Assembly (NCBI RefSeq): GCF_021462225.1
Contig: NC_061794.1
Coordinates: forward strand, 42,656,914 to 42,720,913
DNA length: 64,000 nucleotides
Source of the DNA: Girardinichthys multiradiatus
Lineage: Eukaryota; Chordata; Actinopteri; Cyprinodontiformes; Goodeidae
Direction of reading: 5' to 3'
Below, piece by piece: positions 59,491 through 64,000 of the stretch. The notes under the pieces are model-generated. The model ran no database searches and was not told where the DNA came from. It saw nothing but the letters and a program-made list of their open reading frames with translations. Every line of letters starts with the position of its first letter. Position 1 is the stretch's first letter. The position numbers and the translations under genes were made by a program.

Positions 59491-60942
59491 ATAAAGGTAT
59501 TCATTCTCCTTAAGCCTTTTCACATTTTGATAAGGTACAACCACAAACCTAAATTGATCTGTTTTTAGATTTTATGTCATAGATAAGCACAAATAGTGCA
59601 TAACTGTTAAGTGGAAGAAAGGTAATACACAGTTTTCATCTGTGTGTGCTATTTATTTGGATTAACCCCCTTTACTTGTTTTCCCTTTAATAAATCCAGT
59701 GCAATCTTCTACCTTCAGAAGTCGCCTCATTACTACACAGAGTCCATCTGTGCATAAAGAACACACATGTGGACTCACTATCCCTACTATGAAACATGGT
59801 GGTGGCAGCATTATGCTGTGGGGATGTTTTTCTTCAGCAGGTAAGGTGGGAGAGAAGTTATGCAAAGACGGTTGGATCTAAATACTATCAGGCATTTGTG
59901 TAGGTGTGGACCAAAATGCAGATATGAGGATCGAAGAAGCTTGATGAATGAAGATCTTAGATAACAGGACAGACTGGTGACAACAAAAAGGGATTTAACA
60001 CTGACTGAAAAAATGAGACCTGTTCATGCTGGGAGGTTGATTACTAGAATGTTACACAGGGAAGTTAATATGTAGATGAGAAATAGCTGTGGGATAGCGG
60101 GATGCTGAGGCATAGAAGGAAATTAGTAAATACCAAAAATAACCACAGAGAAGGTCCAACAGATCATGACAAATACAGGACAATGCTGGAAGATGTCCTG
60201 TTCCGGTTCACCCTCCAGCAGGACAACAACCCCAAACGTACAGCCAAGGCTCAGAAGTATTCTGTTACACTGCTTCAGTCAAAGTCCAGACCTAAACCTA
60301 ATTGAGAATCTATGGAACTGCTTGAAAATTAATGCTTTCCATTTAAACTGACTCGGTCTTCGCTTTAAAAAAAAAAAAACATTTGGGTTTACATGTGCAA
60401 ATCTACAAATTTTAGACATACCCTAAAAGACTTGCAGCTGTAAGTGGAGCAAGAGGTGGTTCTACAAGGTACTGACTCAGAGGGGCTGAATACATATGCA
60501 AGACACACTTCAGATGTTTATTTGTAAAACAAAAAAAATAAAAACCATGTATCATTTTCCTTCTACTTCACAATTATGCACTACTTCAGTCAGGTCTGCA
60601 ACTAATGATTATTTTTGCTAATCGATTAATCTGCTGACTATTTTTCGATTAAGTGATTCATGATTGGATAGCAAAAGTTGCTTAAACAGAGATTTTTTAC
60701 AGAATTTGATAGAGCATATTTACAGACAAGTTTTTCATCTTAATTGCAACACATATATGTCTTTTGTACACTTTTAGCCTAGTTACTACTCTGATTGGGT
60801 TGTTCTTTCAGCAAATGGCATGTTTTACAGTCTATATACTCGAGTTAATCACATATAATCCCAATAACATACGTTGAAGCTTGTGGCTGTAACACAACAA
60901 AACGGTAAAAAGTTCAAGGGGTATGCATACTTTTGTTATGGG
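59491..60942 (+). mobile_element. Tc1-like transposon relic, plus strand (copy C), with insertions
   Basis: It starts at AAAGGTATTCATTCTCC and retains AACATGGTGGTGGCAGCATT with GCTGTGGGGATG (about 59796-59828; [11 protein letters not shown]). TTCACCCTCCAGCAGGACAAC (60208-60228) and CCAGACCTAAACCTAATTGAG (60286-60306; PDLNLIENLW) follow. GACTTGCAGCTGTAAGTG and the 3' end TTCAAGGGGTATGCATACTTT (about 60914-60934) complete it. Two foreign segments interrupt it (59885-60165 and 60590-60847). Confidence 0.83.
60590..60847. mobile_element. Nested non-autonomous element in Tc1 copy C
   Basis: Tc1 sequence stops after CACAATTATGCACTACTT and resumes at ATCACATATAATCCCAAT. The intervening ~258 bp begins CAGTCAGGTCTGCAACTAATG and continues GATTATTTTTGCTAATCGAT, which resembles the end of a common fish hAT-like MITE. 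The right terminus is degenerate. Confidence 0.5.
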
Positions 60943-63900
60943 TGGATGTGCCAAGCATTTTAATATAAGGTGTCACTGGACATTATAAAAGTACCACAGT
61001 AAAGCTCACACATGTACTAGTGTAAATACTAGTAAATACTTATATGGCACTCCAGCAAGTGCTACTTGCCCCACTGTGGTATATAGGGATGCAGCAGGCA
61101 AGGCTTAAGAATAATTAAACTGGTTCGACACACTGAGATCAACAGAGGGGCTGGATAGTCAGGACACCACCCGCCACCCCAGTAAAGTCGGTTAAAACGA
61201 TCCCTCACATCGAGAACTTATTCACACAGGGAGAGGAGAACGCACAGTTAGGGATTATAATAATCTGCACAACGGGGAAAGCACAAGGAGCTGATCCACA
61301 GGGAGGAAATAGACAAGCCATATTCCGAAAGATGCAAATGAGCTTACCATTTGCATATTTAACTGTAGTTACAAGCTGAAATATTAAAGTCCAAGCAGGT
61401 AACGAAAATTGTATCAAGCACAGGTTAGTTTTACATGGACACCAGCAGATTTAAACTGTTGATCTCTGCATCTAGAGGGAAAATCAGTTATTGGCGTCAC
61501 CACTTCAAACATAAAGTTAGCAACAAACCTTACAAGTTGATTCTGCGACATTACCTGTAAAAAACTAAAACATATTCAGAGGATTAAATTCAGACAAAAC
61601 AATTATCTGTTTTTTTTTTTTCAATAGAATTGATAAAACATTATAAAAACAAAAAATGTAATGTAAGTATATGTATTTTAAGATAGACAAAGGATCTCGA
61701 CATCTATTATATCTGAAGTCTTTTCCATCTTCTATCTAAACCATGTCAGTTTGAATAAAAAACCAGAAGAGAAGAAACTGTTCGAAAAGTTTTGAATATA
61801 AACAAGCAAATACTTCTGCAATGCCCATGGATTGTGCCTGTTCTTAATTCTTCTTTTTTTTATTTTTTTTAAATTAGTTAAATTAAATTACCTTAAACTT
61901 TGGAATTCCCAACTGCAAGTAAAACCTTATCAGATCTCATAATTTATTTCAGTACCAACGTTTACCTGTTAGAAAATAATTTTTGGATTTGTAAATTTAT
62001 TTTGAATTTGTCTGGCCTGGACAAAATTTGACAAACTGTTTTATCTAATATCATCCTGTTTGGTTTCAAAATCTGACATAAAGAAGTGAAATAAAATCAA
62101 ATCTCATATTAGTATGTTACCAAATTATAGATTAATTTACTGTTTTAGGAGTTCAGTTTCTTCCCACTTTAATCTTTGTTTAGCTCAACTTGATATTCTT
62201 CAGCTCTGGTGAGCCTCCCTAAAGTCATATATTTGACCATTAACATTAGAGATGAGCCTAAACTACATTTGATTTGACTGGTCTTGTTAAAGTCTGCATA
62301 TTGTTGTATTTAAAGTCTCAAATGTATTTATGCTTAAGCCCCTAATGATTAGGAGCAAGATAACACCTTTAAGCACATTTTTCTTTACTTGATTTAAAAT
62401 GCTACATCCTGTTTTTAGCTTATACATGTATGCTGAACTACAAAATGAGACTCATACTCTTCCATCATTAAATAATTTCATGTATTGACTTAGTTTCCTT
62501 TTAATAGTCTTAAAACCTTTAATACGGATCAAAAAAACTAGAAAAATGTCAGCAACCTTTTAAAATGTCCCAATAAAGTTAGTTAACAGAGGGGTGTTAG
62601 TTCAGAACTGAATTGCAGATCTGTATTACTTAGGTGACATGAAATGTCTCGAGGTTTGAAAATCAATTCAAGCAACTCCGACTGGTGCCTATAACAATTC
62701 CTAGAAAATGTAACTTTAGTTATATATTTTTAAGTAGATCTTTGTCCAGGAACTTTTAATTATTAAGTTACCCCTTTCTGTTTGATGGGACATGGGTCTT
62801 AAATGGTAAGAAAATATGCCTACATTTACCTATAATTACAACTAGAGAAATATTAAAAGAATTAAATGAAAAGGGTTTCTATGAATCCTGTGATTCCTTC
62901 ATATCTGACAAGATAATCTTCCTCTTGCTTCTCGATTTTATGGAAACAACTGTTACCCTACAGGTAAAAACCACCACCTTTGTAGTGATCACGAAGGAGA
63001 TAGTACTTCTGCTACTTCCAGATCCATCACGGACCAAACACTGCACCGCTGCATCCTGCCCAGGTCACTCTGTGTTAAAATCAGGGCCTTCGGCAAAAGC
63101 AATGATCTGCACGTGACCTCTGCTACATTTTAGGGATGAATGGGCCCCAGGCAACAGTTACCACGGATACACAACACGGCACAGAGATGACACGTCCGTC
63201 ACTGACACAGTGAGTGAGACAGGGAGTTTGAAGGACAGGTAGATGTTCAGACTGAATACGAGCTAAATATAACATGAACTATTTTGACAGAAGGACAAAT
63301 GGCCATAAAGAGGAAGGGCAGGCAAATGAGCCCATTATACAAAACAGATGTAAATACTAGTTAAATAAGATTTAGATTTTAAGTCTGATTAGTTTAAATG
63401 AGTGTTAAATTAAAGATAAACAAAATCTAGAAAGTAATCCTACATGTTTCAGGCTCTTTTAGATCTTAGCACAAAGAGATAGAGGCATGAAGACATATAG
63501 CGAGAGCCGATTCCCCCGGACAAAAATGTCTTTAAGGTTCCCAACAGACTCTGTCTCTCACTGAATAGCTTTGCTGACTGCGACAACACTGACCTCCTGC
63601 CGACACAGAGAAAATGACCATTTTCTTCCCACTTCCAAATGGCCTGGGGGTGGGGGGTGGTAGCATGAAAGATACCGCGACTGAAAATACAACAGACAAT
63701 TGCTGACTCAATGTTTGTCAGGATATGGGAGGGAGGAAAATGTGTCCTTGACACCTTAAGCGGTTTTGGATTGAACATGACTTATTTTGACAGTTAGTTC
63801 TATATCACTGACATTTGGGAAGCAAACACACAAACATGCACACACACACACTCACACACACACCCTTGAAGACAAACATCTATTCTTCAAAGAATGGAGC

Positions 63901-64000
63901 GACATATTGAAATCATGCTTTAAAGCCACTAGAAAGACTTCTCTGTGACATCAATAAAGCTCACTTTTGATAATGTTTGTCACCCACAGAACATGTCATG
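60943..64000. other. Far part of the tshz2 intron or upstream DNA, no gene recognised
   Basis: AT-rich, particularly 61550-62900. A balanced block at 62970-63250 and another at 63470-63780 have short ORFs without domains. The tshz2 first coding exon (a short MPRRK-type start) was looked for on the minus strand and not found. Confidence 0.4.
63826..63864. repeat. (CA)n microsatellite
   Basis: Interrupted CA repeats with ATG and CT interruptions. Confidence 0.88.

Noticed and set aside
25700..64000. First coding exon of tshz2
   Set aside because: I scanned the minus strand for a short MPRRK-type start with a phase 1 donor and found none. It probably lies beyond the window.
1..64000. CRISPR arrays, operons, phage or integrative elements
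   Set aside because: The sequence is vertebrate nuclear DNA. No regularly spaced direct repeats with unique spacers or polycistronic gene runs were seen.

Overview
The window is a piece of a vertebrate nuclear genome, almost certainly a teleost fish. Two things support this: a complete large coding exon of a teashirt-family zinc-finger homeobox gene (tshz2), and a repeat set typical of bony fishes (several Tc1-like DNA transposon families, an RTE/Rex3-like LINE, L2-like LINE fragments with a TTCAA tail, a tRNA-derived SINE and hAT-like MITEs). I cannot name the species. No prokaryotic or viral genome organisation was seen, and I found no CRISPR array.

Layout: positions 1-22,000 look intergenic, on the 3' side of tshz2. 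They are AT-rich and hold Tc1-like relics (2.0-3.5 kb and 4.6-5.7 kb), a SINE (6.65-6.85 kb), one full-length, intact-ORF RTE/Rex3-like LINE on the minus strand (7,854-11,214) with a perfect 12-bp target-site duplication, L2-like LINE fragments (12.8 kb and 16.8-17.5 kb) and further DNA transposon relics (21.0-21.7 kb). From 22,611 to 25,648 on the minus strand lies the large terminal coding exon of tshz2, encoding about 1,011 residues with five C2H2 fingers, an atypical homeodomain and a PIDLT CtBP-type motif. From 25,649 to the end at 64,000 the sequence is most simply read as the long first intron of tshz2 plus upstream DNA. I could not find the short first coding exon.

That long intron mixes relic transposons with repeat-free blocks. 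The relics are: Tc1-like elements at 25.7-26.1, 27.7-28.6, 29.5-31.5, 32.6-33.6, 45.3-46.3, 51.7-53.0 and 59.5-60.9 kb; a hAT-like element at 55.9-57.1 kb; and an L2-like 3' end at 41.75-42.4 kb. The repeat-free blocks have the look of developmental enhancers or conserved non-coding elements, which is expected around a teashirt gene but cannot be proved from one sequence.

Only two long protein-coding ORFs here are convincing: tshz2, a host transcription factor, and the LINE endonuclease/reverse transcriptase, a mobile element. Nothing in the window amounts to a clear undescribed multi-gene system. The most unusual structures are a cluster of nested perfect palindromes inside an interrupted Tc1 element (30,996-31,146), a 13-bp perfect hairpin in the tshz2 intron (27,258-27,291), the intact LINE copy, and one unrecognised 94-codon ORF (46,722-47,006).
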